The notes beneath the pieces are model-generated. The model did not search any database, had not been told where the DNA came from, and was given only the letters and a program-made list of their open reading frames with translations. Of a DNA stretch of 64,000 bases, positions 1-8,493 are shown piece by piece. The DNA comes from Marinactinospora thermotolerans DSM 45154 (GTDB lineage Bacteria; Actinomycetota; Actinomycetes; Streptosporangiales; Streptosporangiaceae). The DNA lies in NCBI RefSeq assembly GCF_900167435.1, contig NZ_FUWS01000011.1:1-64000 (forward strand), read 5' to 3'. The stretch's first letter is position 1. Each line of letters opens with the position of its first letter. The position numbers and the translations under genes were made by a program.

Positions 1-1091
1 GAGCGTCGGCGTCCGCGTCGGGGTTGACCGCGGTGTTCCACACCGCCGGGGTGCTGGACGACGGGTTGATCACCTCGTTGACCCCTGAACGGATCGATCG
101 GGTGCTGGCGGCTAAGGCTGATGCGGCTTGGTATCTGCACCAGGCCACCCTCGACCACGACCTCACCGCCTTCGTCCTGTACTCCTCCACCGCCGGCACC
201 CTCGAAGGCGCCGGACAAGGCAACTACGCCGCGGCCAACGCCTTCCTCGACGCTCTGGCCCACCACCGGCAAGACCACGGACTCCCCGCCCAATCCCTCG
301 CCTGGGGACTGTGGTCCCCGGAGACGGGCGGCATGACCGCCGGCCTGGAGAAGGCCGACCTCCAGCGGATCACCGCCTCGGGATTCCTGCCCCTGAGGGC
401 CGAACAGGGCATGGAACTCCTCGACGCGGCGATGGCCGCCCCGGAGGCGTCGGTGGTCCTGGCGCCGTTCGACGAACGGACCCTGGCCACCCGCGACGCG
501 GGTATCCCCGAGCTCCTGCGCGGGTTGGTGCGGGCACCGGTTCGGCGGACCGCGCAGGCCGCGGCGCCCGCCGAGGAGGCCGGGACGTCGTTGGAGCAGC
601 GGCTGGCCGGGCTGTCCCGTGAGGAGGCCGGGCAGGTGCTGGTGGAGCTGGTGCGTGGGGAGGCCGCGGCGGTGCTGGGGCACGCCTCGGCGGATCGGAT
701 CGACCCCGAGCGCAATTTCAGCGAGCTGGGGTTCGATTCGCTCACGTCGGTGGAGCTGCGCAACCGGCTGGGCCGCGCGACCGGTCTGCGCCTCTCCGCC
801 ACCCTGGTCTTCGACCACCCCAACGTGCTCGCGATCGCCGAGCACATCGGCGAGGAGATCCTGCCCGAGAAGGAGCCGGTCACGCCGCAGGTCCTCCAGA
901 GCCTGGATGCGCTGGCGGAGCTGCTGCGGCAGGTACCCGGGGACGAGGAGGGACGGACCGCCATCACCGGCCGGCTCCGGGAGCTGCTGGACGGCTGGCA
1001 GGGAGGATCCGCGGACGGGGACGGCGCGGCCGGTGACGTCCGGACGGCGGATGCCGACGAGCTCTTCGCCCTGATCGACAAGGGGCTGTGA
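1..1091 (+). CDS. Modular type I polyketide synthase, 3' end (KR-ACP-docking domain)
   Basis: The reading frame is open at the left edge, so only the last ~360 residues are visible. They contain the second half of a ketoreductase (HTAGVLDD near the start, then [14 protein letters not shown] and the catalytic Tyr in GQGNYAAAN), followed by an acyl carrier protein whose [15 protein letters not shown] carries the phosphopantetheine Ser. The LDD motif and the lack of a Trp before the catalytic Tyr are features of B-type ketoreductases, which give D-configured beta-hydroxyls. After the ACP come a Leu-rich helical stretch and a terminal [11 protein letters not shown], the typical end of a C-terminal docking domain. 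There is no thioesterase, so by family knowledge the chain should pass to another PKS subunit, which is not downstream here. It is therefore an internal subunit of an assembly line lying mostly to the left. Confidence 0.95.
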   Translation, partial: ASASASGLTAVFHTAGVLDDGLITSLTPERIDRVLAAKADAAWYLHQATLDHDLTAFVLYSSTAGTLEGAGQGNYAAANAFLDALAHHRQDHGLPAQSLAWGLWSPETGGMTAGLEKADLQRITASGFLPLRAEQGMELLDAAMAAPEASVVLAPFDERTLATRDAGIPELLRGLVRAPVRRTAQAAAPAEEAGTSLEQRLAGLSREEAGQVLVELVRGEAAAVLGHASADRIDPERNFSELGFDSLTSVELRNRLGRATGLRLSATLVFDHPNVLAIAEHIGEEILPEKEPVTPQVLQSLDALAELLRQVPGDEEGRTAITGRLRELLDGWQGGSADGDGAAGDVRTADADELFALIDKGL

Positions 1092-1739
1092 GCACGCGGG
1101 GGACGCCGTAGGCGGACGCTACAGCGGGCAACGGGGCGCCGGACCGGTGGAGAGCCGGGGCGGCGTCCCGTTCGTGTACCGGCGTGGTGGCCCCGGGAGA
1201 TGGGAGGACGGGGCTCCGCTCCTCCGCTGCTGGGCGCTTTCCGGTGAAGGGCGGACCCGCTCGGGGCCGTCTGCGGGGAGAGGGCGGTGACGTGGCGTGG
1301 GGGCTGCGCCGAAAACCGACGCGGTCGTCATCCCGCTTGCGGGAACCCGCCGTCCGCGCTATTTGTGATAGCGATTCAGCTACGGGATGAACGGATTATT
1401 TGTCCCCTCTGGACGCCATAGGGTTTAACGAAAGCCGTGCTCGCCGGACAGGCCGGAGGAAATCACCGTTAGGCTCCGTGGATTTCTCCCAAACCGGGCA
1501 AAGGGTTGCATATGGATCCTCTCCGCTGCGCCCCCTCCCCGGTGGGGTACACACCCCTCTCCGGAAGAGAAGAGCACACCATTGCCCGCTCAGACGGGGT
1601 TTAGCACCCTGGAAGACGATCCCGGAAAGCCGGGGAGGCATCGGCTCCATCGTCTCTTCGGTCACCACCCCCGGGATGGGGAAGACGATCCCGTGGCCGT
1701 TCCGCGGCCATCTCCACGACTCGAAGGGAAACCGGGGAC
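1092..1739. other. Intergenic region between PKS and methyltransferase
   Basis: No convincing gene lies in these 648 bases. Base composition is less GC-extreme around 1360-1450, where a promoter for the methyltransferase would fit. The 14-mer GGAAGACGATCCCG occurs at 1611-1624 and again at 1680-1693, the second copy 46 bases before the methyltransferase start. Confidence 0.6.
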
Positions 1740-2564
1740 GTGAAAGAGCAGAGTCTGCAGATTCCTTTTCGAGCCCGTGAGACCGATGTGGTCCTGGAGG
1801 AGGTCCACCATGCCCAGGGCCTTGACGACGTGATACAGGACGACGAATTCCGTACGGATGCGGAGCGCGCGGCGGACTTCCTGGCCACCGAGGCGGCCAT
1901 CGACCAGTCCTCCGAGGTTCTGGAGATCGGCGCCGGCGGCGAGAGCATGCTCGTCCACCTCGCCGAGCGGTTCGGCTGCTGTGGAGAGGCGGTGTTCCAC
2001 AGCGAGGAGTACGTCGACTTCGCGCGGGAGATCCTGTGCCACCGGCGGCGGCGCCTCGGCATCGACTTCCGGTGGGCCCCGGCCGACCGGCTCCCCTACC
2101 CCGAGGCAGGCTTCACCCATGTGGTGGGCCGCAACGCGATGTGCGGGATGCCCGATGGGGATCGAGTCCGGGCCGAGATCTACCGGGTGCTGCGCCCGTG
2201 GGGCATCCTCGCCTGCACGGACTTCGTCCAATCCCGCGCGGAGATGTCACCGGCCGTCCGGCAGGCCGTCTGTGAGCGGCTCGGCTGGCCGGGGGGACCG
2301 TCCCTGCCGGAGTACCGGACCGCTTTGGAGAGGGCGGGGTTCGAGACGGTCCTCAGCCGTGACCTCGGCGACGACCTCGTGCGGAGGTTCCGGGCCCGGG
2401 CCGAGACCCTGCGTGAACGCGCCGAGCGGACGGCCGACCCCGTGGACCGGCAGCGGATCCTGCGGCTCGCGTCCTCCTGCGCCCTGGTCCAGGCGGCCGT
2501 CGAGGACGGGGAGATCGGCTGGGCGCTCTTCATCGCGCACAAGCCGGAGTCGGGGATCCATTGA
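1740..2564 (+). CDS. Class I SAM-dependent methyltransferase
   Basis: A 274-residue protein with a class I methyltransferase fold: motif I VLEIGAGGESM near residue 60, an acidic end of strand 2, then ADRLPYPEAGFTHVVGRN as the post-I region and YRVLRPWGILACTD as the motif following helix E. The last ~90 residues are charged and helical. It starts with GTG; a weak GGGGA precedes it. The substrate cannot be read from sequence. Its place directly after a PKS subunit suggests, but does not prove, O-, N- or C-methylation of the polyketide. The UbiE/SAM_MT_11 type is the nearest general class. Confidence 0.85.
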   Translation: MKEQSLQIPFRARETDVVLEEVHHAQGLDDVIQDDEFRTDAERAADFLATEAAIDQSSEVLEIGAGGESMLVHLAERFGCCGEAVFHSEEYVDFAREILCHRRRRLGIDFRWAPADRLPYPEAGFTHVVGRNAMCGMPDGDRVRAEIYRVLRPWGILACTDFVQSRAEMSPAVRQAVCERLGWPGGPSLPEYRTALERAGFETVLSRDLGDDLVRRFRARAETLRERAERTADPVDRQRILRLASSCALVQAAVEDGEIGWALFIAHKPESGIH

Positions 2565-2816
2565 CCCGTCCGGAGCGCGGACCAGCCGGTGCGGGACGCC
2601 GGCTCGGCCGAGGAGCCTTCTCCCGGTCTCCGCTCCGCTCGGGACGAGGACGTCGGGACCGCGCCCGGGTGCCGCATCGCCGGCTTCGGCGGGCCCGTCG
2701 GGAAGCGGGGCGTCCGGGTCGCGTGCGTACGGGCGGGGACCGACGCCCCCGGGTCGTCCGGGGTGAGAGGCACCGGGACCGCGCCCGGGTGGACGGCCCC
2801 GACGCCTCATGAACGC

Positions 2817-2852
2817 GGGGTACCGCCGTCTCGGTGAGAGCGGCGGCACCCC
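2817..2852. terminator. Bidirectional hairpin terminator between convergent genes
   Basis: GGGGT (2817-2821) and ACCCC (2848-2852) enclose CCGCCG and CGGCGG, with one A/C mismatch, one bulged base and a short loop. It lies between the + strand methyltransferase and the - strand DUF418 gene and could serve both. An 18-base repeat (CGGGACCGCGCCCGGGTG at 2654-2671 and 2774-2791) is also in this gap. Confidence 0.6.
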
Positions 2853-2862
2853 TGGCCGGCGT

Positions 2863-4062
2863 TCAGCTCCGGGACACGGCCGGGCGGCCATAGGTCATCC
2901 GGCGCAGGAACCACTCGGCGGGGCCCTGCCGGAAGCCGGCCCGGCGCATGAGGTCGGCGGCCACGACGGTCGCCAGCCACACGGCGGCGCCGAGCGCGAC
3001 CCCCTCCGCGTCGCCGAGCGCGGGCCCGATCCCCAGCGCGTAGGGCGGGATCAGCACGGCCCACGCCACCGACTGGAGCAGGTAGCAGGTCATCGAACGC
3101 TGTCCGGTCGCGGCGAGCGCGGTGACGATCGGGCCGCGCCGCTGCCCCAGCCGCAGGGCGACGAGGGCGATCAGCGCCGCATAGCCGAATCCACCCGCGT
3201 ACCCGGTGGCCAGGTGCAGCCAGAAGAAGGCGACCTGGGCCGGCACGGAGACGTCCCACAACTCGATGTTGATCAGGGCCTGGGGGACGCCGCCCACGAC
3301 CGCCGTGGAGATTCCCCACAGCGCGACGCGGCGCAGCAGCGCGCGGTGACGCTGTGGATCCTCCAGCAGACGGCGCCGCGCGGCCCACACGCCGATCAAG
3401 AAGGGGAAGACCGAGATCGCGATCATCATCGGCCAGAAGAGCGGCAGCGTCATCAACCGCATCACCATGTCGAGCAGGGCGGAGACGTTCCCGTCGCCGC
3501 TCTCCTGCATGCCGGCGAAGAAGGCCTTCTCGGTCAGGGCGTAGCCGAGGGAGCCCGCCGCCATCCAGGCGAACGCGTGCGCGAGCAGTCGGCGGTCGGA
3601 GAAGCGCAGGACCGAGGCGAACAACAGCGCGAGCAGCCCGTAGACCGCGATGACGTCGCCGTAGAACAGCAGGGCCGTATGGGCCACGCCGATGACCACC
3701 ATCCAGCGGCCGCGCCGGCGCAGCAGTCCCCGCGTCCAGGGCCAGGGGCGGCCCTCCGCGGTACGGCGGAGGTAGATCCCGGCCAGGCCGTACCCGAAGA
3801 GCGCGGCGAACATCGGGTAGCCCCGGTTCTCGCCGAACAGGGCCATGGCGGCGGTGGCGGTGATGTCGAGCGCGCCGTCGAGGGAGTAGCCGTCTCCGGT
3901 GGTGGCGACGCGGAACATGTGGGCGTGGACGGTGGCGATGATGAGCAGCATGACGCCCCGGGCCAGGTCGGGGGCGAGGGAGCGCTCGGAGGTGGGGAGT
4001 GCGCCGAGGGAAGCGCCCGGGGGTGGAGGGGGACCGCTGTGGGGCGTGGTGGTATGGGGCAT
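2863..4062 (-). CDS. DUF418-domain integral membrane protein
   Basis: A 399-residue polytopic protein. The N-terminus has SERSLAPDLARGVMLLIIATVHAHMF, the acyltransferase-like first membrane segment typical of DUF418 proteins, followed by repeated hydrophobic segments. The C-terminal third has RSMTCYLLQSVAWAVLIPPYALG and a closing GPAEWFLRRMTYG, the hallmark of the DUF418 domain (usually W-R...T). The ATG at 4062 is chosen because GGAGGA precedes it by about 9 bases and family similarity begins soon after; a longer frame upstream lacks such a site. DUF418 proteins are putative transporters or acyltransferases of unknown substrate. The gene is divergent from a TetR gene with twin palindromes between them, so it is probably the repressor's target. 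Confidence 0.88.
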   Translation of the reverse strand: MPHTTTPHSGPPPPPGASLGALPTSERSLAPDLARGVMLLIIATVHAHMFRVATTGDGYSLDGALDITATAAMALFGENRGYPMFAALFGYGLAGIYLRRTAEGRPWPWTRGLLRRRGRWMVVIGVAHTALLFYGDVIAVYGLLALLFASVLRFSDRRLLAHAFAWMAAGSLGYALTEKAFFAGMQESGDGNVSALLDMVMRLMTLPLFWPMMIAISVFPFLIGVWAARRRLLEDPQRHRALLRRVALWGISTAVVGGVPQALINIELWDVSVPAQVAFFWLHLATGYAGGFGYAALIALVALRLGQRRGPIVTALAATGQRSMTCYLLQSVAWAVLIPPYALGIGPALGDAEGVALGAAVWLATVVAADLMRRAGFRQGPAEWFLRRMTYGRPAVSRS

Positions 4063-4092
4063 GGGGGGACGTCCTCCAAGGGTGAGTCGAGA

Positions 4093-4112
4093 TAGATACG
4101 CTGACGTATCTA
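4093..4112. promoter_or_regulatory. TetR-type operator 1
   Basis: Perfect 20-bp palindrome TAGATACG-CTGA-CGTATCTA in the divergent DUF418/TetR promoter region. Its core GATACG-N4-CGTATC is shared exactly with the second site at 4128-4143, so a sequence-specific dimer is expected. Confidence 0.85.
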
Positions 4113-4127
4113 ATAAGAGGAATATAG

Positions 4128-4143
4128 GATACGGAGCCGTATC
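4128..4143. promoter_or_regulatory. TetR-type operator 2
   Basis: Palindrome GATACG-GAGC-CGTATC, with the same half-sites and spacer length as the site at 4093-4112. The centres are 33 bp apart, about three helical turns. It ends about 17 bases before the TetR ATG, which fits autoregulation. Confidence 0.85.
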
Positions 4144-4160
4144 TAAGAAAATGGGTGGGT

Positions 4161-4820
4161 ATGTCTGACCGGAACCGGACACAGGCCACGGAGAGACCCG
4201 AGCCGGCGCGGCGCCGTCGTGGTAAGGAGCTGATCGCGGCCATCCATCAGGCTGCCCTGGAGGAGACCGCCGAGCAGGGACTGGGGCGGATCGGCATGGA
4301 GGGCATCGCGCGTCGGGCCGGGACCGCCAAGACCTCGCTGTACCGGCGCTGGTCATCCCCGGAGGAGATCGTCCTCGACGCGCTCTACCACGTCCTCCCG
4401 GTGGAGGAGCCGTCGCCGATGGCCGATGATCTGCGCGGTGACCTCATCGCCGCGCTCACCCTCATGCGCGACAAGTTCATGCAGCCCTTCTACGGCGCGG
4501 TGGTGACCGCCATCCTCGCTGAGGCGCAGCGCAACCCCGAACTGCGCGAACGGCTCTATGGCGAGGTGTTCGAACCGCGCGGGGGCCGCTTCACCCGCAC
4601 CGTCCTGTACCACTACGCCGAGCGGGGAAAGGTCGACCCCGCCCGGCTCACCCCCGTCGTCCTCGACATCGGCGAGGCCCTGATGATCAAGTACGGCGTC
4701 GACGAGGCGAAGCTTCCCGACGACGCCTACATCGCCGCGATCGTCGACCAGGCGATCCTCCCCGCGCTCGGCCACGACGCCGGATGCGATACCGGGGGAC
4801 GGGGGAGACCCGCGGGGTGA
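4161..4820 (+). CDS. TetR/AcrR family transcriptional regulator
   Basis: About 219 residues. The N-terminal helix-turn-helix reads KELIAAIHQAALEETAEQGLGRIGMEGIARRAGTAKTSLYRRW, followed by a helical ligand-binding domain of the TetR_C type (LTLMRDKFMQPFYGAVVTAI, RFTRTVLYHYAERG). ATG 4161 is preferred; an in-frame GTG at 4155 is possible, and neither has a clear Shine-Dalgarno sequence. It is divergent from the DUF418 gene and shares two palindromic operators with it, so it probably represses both promoters. The inducer is unknown. Confidence 0.9.
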   Translation: MSDRNRTQATERPEPARRRRGKELIAAIHQAALEETAEQGLGRIGMEGIARRAGTAKTSLYRRWSSPEEIVLDALYHVLPVEEPSPMADDLRGDLIAALTLMRDKFMQPFYGAVVTAILAEAQRNPELRERLYGEVFEPRGGRFTRTVLYHYAERGKVDPARLTPVVLDIGEALMIKYGVDEAKLPDDAYIAAIVDQAILPALGHDAGCDTGGRGRPAG

Positions 4821-5134
4821 CGCTGCCCGTCGCTCTCCCCGCCCTCGACCGGTAAGGGCGTACCCCTCGACGAGCCCGCTCTCCAGGATCGCGGCAGTCC
4901 TGCGGGAGGCGGCCCGTGCGGGCTACACGGACGCGGCCGGGGCACTGGCCGCCGGCGCGCTGTCAACGGCGTTCCCGGGGCTCCTCGCCGTTCGCACCCG
5001 CGTGACGTCCGGATCGCCGAGGAGTCCCGCGGCGACGTTCCCGCGGGTTGTCCCGAGCGGGGCGCGGGACGGTCGGCGGTGGCCGGGATGCTCTCGACCG
5101 TTCGACGAGGGTGAGGGCGCGCGGGCGCCCGGCG
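4821..5134. other. Intergenic region without recognised gene
   Basis: Between the TetR stop and the stop of the convergent CGNR gene. No gene, RNA or strong repeat is seen. Confidence 0.5.
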
Positions 5135-5752
5135 TCAGGAGGGGGGACGGTTGCGGCGCGCGTAGGCGCGGGCGGCTCGGGCGCGGTCGCCGCAGCGGGT
5201 GGAACACCAGTGGCGCCGGCCGTGGGTGCGCAGGAGGAAACGGTCGCAGGGGGTGGAACCGCAGGCGGTGAGCAGGTCGGCGTCCGGTCCGGTGAGCAGG
5301 TCGGCGGCGTCGGCGGCGAGGATCGCGAGCGCGTGGTTGACGGCCTGGTCGGCCGGGTGGGCCTGGACGCGGTGCGGTCCTCGCGCCGGGTCCCAGGCGA
5401 GCAGGGGCGCGGTGGGAACGGCGGTGATCGCCTCGTTGACGGCCCGCAGGGATTCCTCGGGCGGGGTGACGCCTTCGACGCGGGAGGCGAACAGGGCCCG
5501 TATGTGCCCACGCAGCGTTCGCATCCGTTGTGCGCACACCTCGTACAGCCGGACGTCCGGAGGGGTCAGGCCGTGTGCGGCGAGCCAGCGCATGGCGGAC
5601 CCGGGGGTGGCGAGCAGGTCGTAGTTCTGCCCGGCGGGCAGGGTCGCGGTGGTGTCGGCGAAGTCCAGGCAGCGGTACCGATCGGCTCCCGGAGCCGGGG
5701 GGAGAGTGGTCGGCGTGCTGTCGGTGACCGTGGCCTCTTCCATGCGCATCAT
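5135..5752 (-). CDS. CGNR zinc-finger (ABATE domain) putative transcriptional regulator
   Basis: About 205 residues with the two-part layout of the family: an N-terminal ABATE domain (CLDFADTTATLP, LLATPGSAMRWLAAHGLT, then a helical middle) and a C-terminal zinc finger CGSTPCDRFLLRTHGRRHWC..RCGDRARAARAYARR. The eponymous CGNR tetrapeptide is CGDR here, a conservative change. Three in-frame Met codons (5752, 5749, 5743) could be the start; the first is used. Proteins of this family are thought to be stress-induced DNA-binding regulators. It is divergent from a metallo-hydrolase gene, and inverted repeats lie between the two starts. Confidence 0.85.
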   Translation of the reverse strand: MMRMEEATVTDSTPTTLPPAPGADRYRCLDFADTTATLPAGQNYDLLATPGSAMRWLAAHGLTPPDVRLYEVCAQRMRTLRGHIRALFASRVEGVTPPEESLRAVNEAITAVPTAPLLAWDPARGPHRVQAHPADQAVNHALAILAADAADLLTGPDADLLTACGSTPCDRFLLRTHGRRHWCSTRCGDRARAARAYARRNRPPS

Positions 5753-5755
5753 GGT

Positions 5756-5767
5756 AACGCTTGCGTT
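5756..5767. promoter_or_regulatory. Short inverted repeat upstream of CGNR gene
   Basis: AACGC-TT-GCGTT lies immediately upstream of the CGNR start codons. It may be part of an autoregulatory operator, but it is short. Confidence 0.4.
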
Positions 5768-5789
5768 TTTCCATGACATCTGCCTAACC

Positions 5790-5825
5790 TTCCTCACGGA
5801 AAACTTACAGATAATCCGTGAGGAA
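5790..5825. promoter_or_regulatory. 11-bp inverted repeat in CGNR/metallo-hydrolase divergent promoter
   Basis: TTCCTCACGGA (5790-5800) and TCCGTGAGGAA (5815-5825) are exact reverse complements with a 14-base AT-rich spacer. The right arm touches the start region of the metallo-hydrolase gene. The arm spacing (25 bp centre to centre) suits a DNA-binding dimer or pair of dimers better than a terminator. Confidence 0.7.
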
Positions 5826-5833
5826 TGAGGAGC

Positions 5834-6622
5834 ATGTCCCAACACGGCGCCGAACAGTTCCAGGTCCGCACGTTCGGAGGTCCCACGGCCCTCTTCGAGT
5901 ACGGCGGTCTCCGTTTCCTGACCGACCCCACCTTCGACGCCCCCGGTGACTACCCCCAGCCGGGTCCGCTCCTGACCAAGACCGCCCCCGCCAGCGCCAC
6001 CCCCGCCGACCTCGGCCCCATCGACGTGGTCCTGCTCTCCCACGATGAGCACGCCGACAACCTCGACACCTCCGGCCGCGCCCTGCTCACCGAGGTCCCC
6101 CTCACCCTCACCACCCCCGGCGGTGGTCAGCGCCTCGGCGGCGGGGCCAGGGGCCTGGCCGACTGGGAATCGGTCGAACTGGACCGCCCGGGCGGCGGCA
6201 CGGTCACCGTCACCGGCGTCCCCGCGATCCACGGCCCGGGCCCGCGCGAGGAGGTCGAACCGTTCACCGGCCAGGTCGTCGGCTTCGTCCTGACCGGGGA
6301 CGGCCTACCGACCGTCTACGTCAGCGGTGACAACGCCTCCCTCGACGCGGTCAGGGAGATCGCCGGGCGCTTCGCCCCGGTGGACACCGCGATCCTCTTC
6401 GCCGGAGCCCCCCGCTTCCCCATGCTCTTCGACGGTGCGCCGCTCGTCTTGGACAGCGCCCAGGCCGCCGAGGCCACCCGGCTCCTCGACGCCCGCCGTG
6501 TCGTCCCCGTCCACCACGACAGCTGGGCCCACTTCACCGAGGGGCGCGGCGAGCTGGAGGCGGCCTTCACCGCCGCCGGCCTGACCGACCGGCTGGACCG
6601 GGACTGGGTCCAGGGCGCCTGA
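5834..6622 (+). CDS. MBL-fold metallo-hydrolase
   Basis: A 262-residue metallo-beta-lactamase-fold protein of the UlaG-like branch. LEYGGLRFLTDPTFD-type strands open the fold (FEYGGLRFLTDPTFD), and the metal motif is VLLSHDEHADNLD, the variant seen in a group of uncharacterised MBL proteins instead of HxHxDH. GVPAIHGPG gives a further His, VYVSGDNAS the bridging Asp, and VVPVHHDSWAHF the terminal His. The ATG at 5834 is preferred because a GAGG lies about 10 bases upstream; an in-frame ATG at 5825 is also possible. The substrate is unknown. It is divergent from the CGNR gene and probably under its control. Confidence 0.85.
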   Translation: MSQHGAEQFQVRTFGGPTALFEYGGLRFLTDPTFDAPGDYPQPGPLLTKTAPASATPADLGPIDVVLLSHDEHADNLDTSGRALLTEVPLTLTTPGGGQRLGGGARGLADWESVELDRPGGGTVTVTGVPAIHGPGPREEVEPFTGQVVGFVLTGDGLPTVYVSGDNASLDAVREIAGRFAPVDTAILFAGAPRFPMLFDGAPLVLDSAQAAEATRLLDARRVVPVHHDSWAHFTEGRGELEAAFTAAGLTDRLDRDWVQGA

Positions 6623-6803
6623 CTCCACCACCCCGCCGCCCATCGTCCGTGGGAGACGACAACAGCCGCCGGACGGACGCCGCCGGCCGCCCCGGCCGTG
6701 GGGCGTCACCCCCGCGCCGGCCGCGTCCCCTACGGTGGTGTCGCGGCCCCGGCCGGGGACGTCGGACGGGTCGCGGCACGCGACGAGACGAGGGGGACGG
6801 CCG

Positions 6804-7883
6804 ATGGGCGCCACCACCGCGAGGGGACCGGAGCCGACGGAGGGGGAGTCCGTCGCCGTCCACCAGACCCTCGCGGCCCGTGTCCTGATCGGCAGGGGCG
6901 CGTGCGGCCGGGTCGCCGACGAGGCCGCGCGGCTGGGCGCGCGGCGGGTCCTGCTCGTCGCGACACCCTCCGCGGCCGCGGCCGCCGATCGGGTCGCGGA
7001 GGGGCTGGGAGAGCGGCTGGCGTCGCGCTTCGACCGGCCGGTCCCCCACACGCCGGTGGCCGTGACGGCGAAGACCGTGGCGACCGCCGAGGCCGCGGCC
7101 GTGGACTGCGTGGTCGCCATCGGTGGCGGGTCGGCGATCGGGTTGGGCAAGGCGGTGTCGGCGCGGATCGGGGCGCCGCAGGTCGCCGTACCGACCACCT
7201 ACGCCGGGTCCGAGGTGACGCCGGTCCTGGGCGAGACCGAGGACGGGCGCAAGACCACGCGCCGCGACCCCGCCCTGGCCCCGGGCACGGTCGTCTACGA
7301 CCCCGACCTCACCCTGGCGATGCCACCGGGGTTGACCAGGACCAGCGCGATGAACGCGCTCGCCCACGCCGTCGAGGCCCTGTGGGCCCCCGATGCGACC
7401 CGCTACACCGACGCGCTCGCCACGGAGGCCGTCGGAGGCATCCTCACCGCGCTGCCCGAGGTCCTCGCCGCGCCGCGCGATCCCGGAGCGCGTGGGCGGT
7501 TGCAGTCCGCCGCCTGGCTCGCCGGGGTGTGCCTGGCCCAGACCCGTATGGGCCTGCACCACCAGCTCGCACATGTCCTCGGCGGTACCTTCGACCTTCC
7601 CCACGCCGAACTGCACACGATGCTGCTGGCGCACGTGATGGCGGTCAACCTGCCGGCCGCTCCGGCGGCCGGGGAGCGGCTGTCCCGGGTGGCCGGGCCC
7701 GACCCGGTCGCCGTGGTCCGTGGGCTCGCCCAAGGCTACGAGGGGCCGACCAGCCTGGCCGACCTCGGCGTTGCCCGCGGGCGCCTCCGCGACGTCGCCG
7801 AGCGGGTGGTGGCCGCGCCCTACCCCAACCCCCGGGCGTTGACCGTCGAGGAGGTCACCGATCTGCTCAACGGGGCGTGGTAG
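6804..7883 (+). CDS. Maleylacetate reductase-like iron-containing alcohol dehydrogenase
   Basis: A 359-residue member of the iron-dependent alcohol dehydrogenase superfamily, closest to maleylacetate reductases. The NAD-binding part has VVAIGGGSAIGLGKAVS and VPTTYAGSEVTPV. The metal-binding helical domain has MNALAHAVEALWA, MGLHHQLAHVLGG and LPHAELHTMLLAHVM, supplying the conserved His residues. Maleylacetate reductases convert maleylacetate to 3-oxoadipate late in hydroxyquinol or chlorocatechol breakdown, but no ring-cleavage dioxygenase is adjacent, so the physiological substrate is uncertain. The ATG at 6804 is chosen for the GAGGGGGA upstream; a longer frame back to 6735 encodes low-complexity sequence. 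Confidence 0.85.
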   Translation: MGATTARGPEPTEGESVAVHQTLAARVLIGRGACGRVADEAARLGARRVLLVATPSAAAAADRVAEGLGERLASRFDRPVPHTPVAVTAKTVATAEAAAVDCVVAIGGGSAIGLGKAVSARIGAPQVAVPTTYAGSEVTPVLGETEDGRKTTRRDPALAPGTVVYDPDLTLAMPPGLTRTSAMNALAHAVEALWAPDATRYTDALATEAVGGILTALPEVLAAPRDPGARGRLQSAAWLAGVCLAQTRMGLHHQLAHVLGGTFDLPHAELHTMLLAHVMAVNLPAAPAAGERLSRVAGPDPVAVVRGLAQGYEGPTSLADLGVARGRLRDVAERVVAAPYPNPRALTVEEVTDLLNGAW

Positions 7884-7961
7884 GCCGCAGGGGTCGCGAA
7901 CGGGGCACGGTTCCCGCTGTCGCCGAGGAGGAGCCGATGGGGTGCGGGCGGGGACGCGAGG

Positions 7962-8378
7962 TCAGTCGAAACCGCGGAACACGCCGTCGGGTCCCACGGC
8001 GTCGGCGAAGTCCTCGAAGTCCATGTTGGCGAGGAAGAGGTTGACGGCGATCAGCCACACCTCGGGCAGGACCGCTCGAAAGGCCGCGCCGTGGTTCTCC
8101 GGGAAGAGGTCGACGACGAGGAGGGTGGGCTCCTCTCCGTGAACCGCCTGCCGGTCGGCGACCAGGAGGAACGTGGGGTCCTCCTCCCGCGCGGGGAGGA
8201 GGTCGAGCAGGCGCTGCTCGGGGAGGTCCCACCGGAGCGGATCCTCGACGAAGACGTAGGAGCCCTCGTCCTCGGGCACCGTCGCCTCGATCGCTGTTCT
8301 CAGCGCCCGCCAACCGGCCTGGTCGGAGTAGTCGGTGCGGACCACGATCGGCACCTCGGTCTGGGGCAACTCGGGCAT
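7962..8378 (-). CDS. DUF6924-type small acidic protein
   Basis: A 138-residue acidic protein (PIVVRTDYSDQAGWRALRTAI, TFLLVADRQAV, LLVVDLF, AVNLFLANMDFEDFADAVGPDGVFRGF) matching the layout of the DUF6924 family common in Streptomyces and relatives. The start is preceded by AGGAGG about 9 bases upstream. The function is unknown and no catalytic motif is visible. It stands alone between a + strand dehydrogenase and a transporter remnant. Confidence 0.75.
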   Translation of the reverse strand: MPELPQTEVPIVVRTDYSDQAGWRALRTAIEATVPEDEGSYVFVEDPLRWDLPEQRLLDLLPAREEDPTFLLVADRQAVHGEEPTLLVVDLFPENHGAAFRAVLPEVWLIAVNLFLANMDFEDFADAVGPDGVFRGFD

Positions 8379-8493
8379 CGGTTCCGGCCTCCTGGGGTGG
8401 GGATCGCCTCATCCTCGCGCAGCCCGCTGACAGCGGGACGACGCCCGGGGCCGGCCGGGATGGCTCCCGGCCGGCCCCGCGCGCCCGTCCGGA

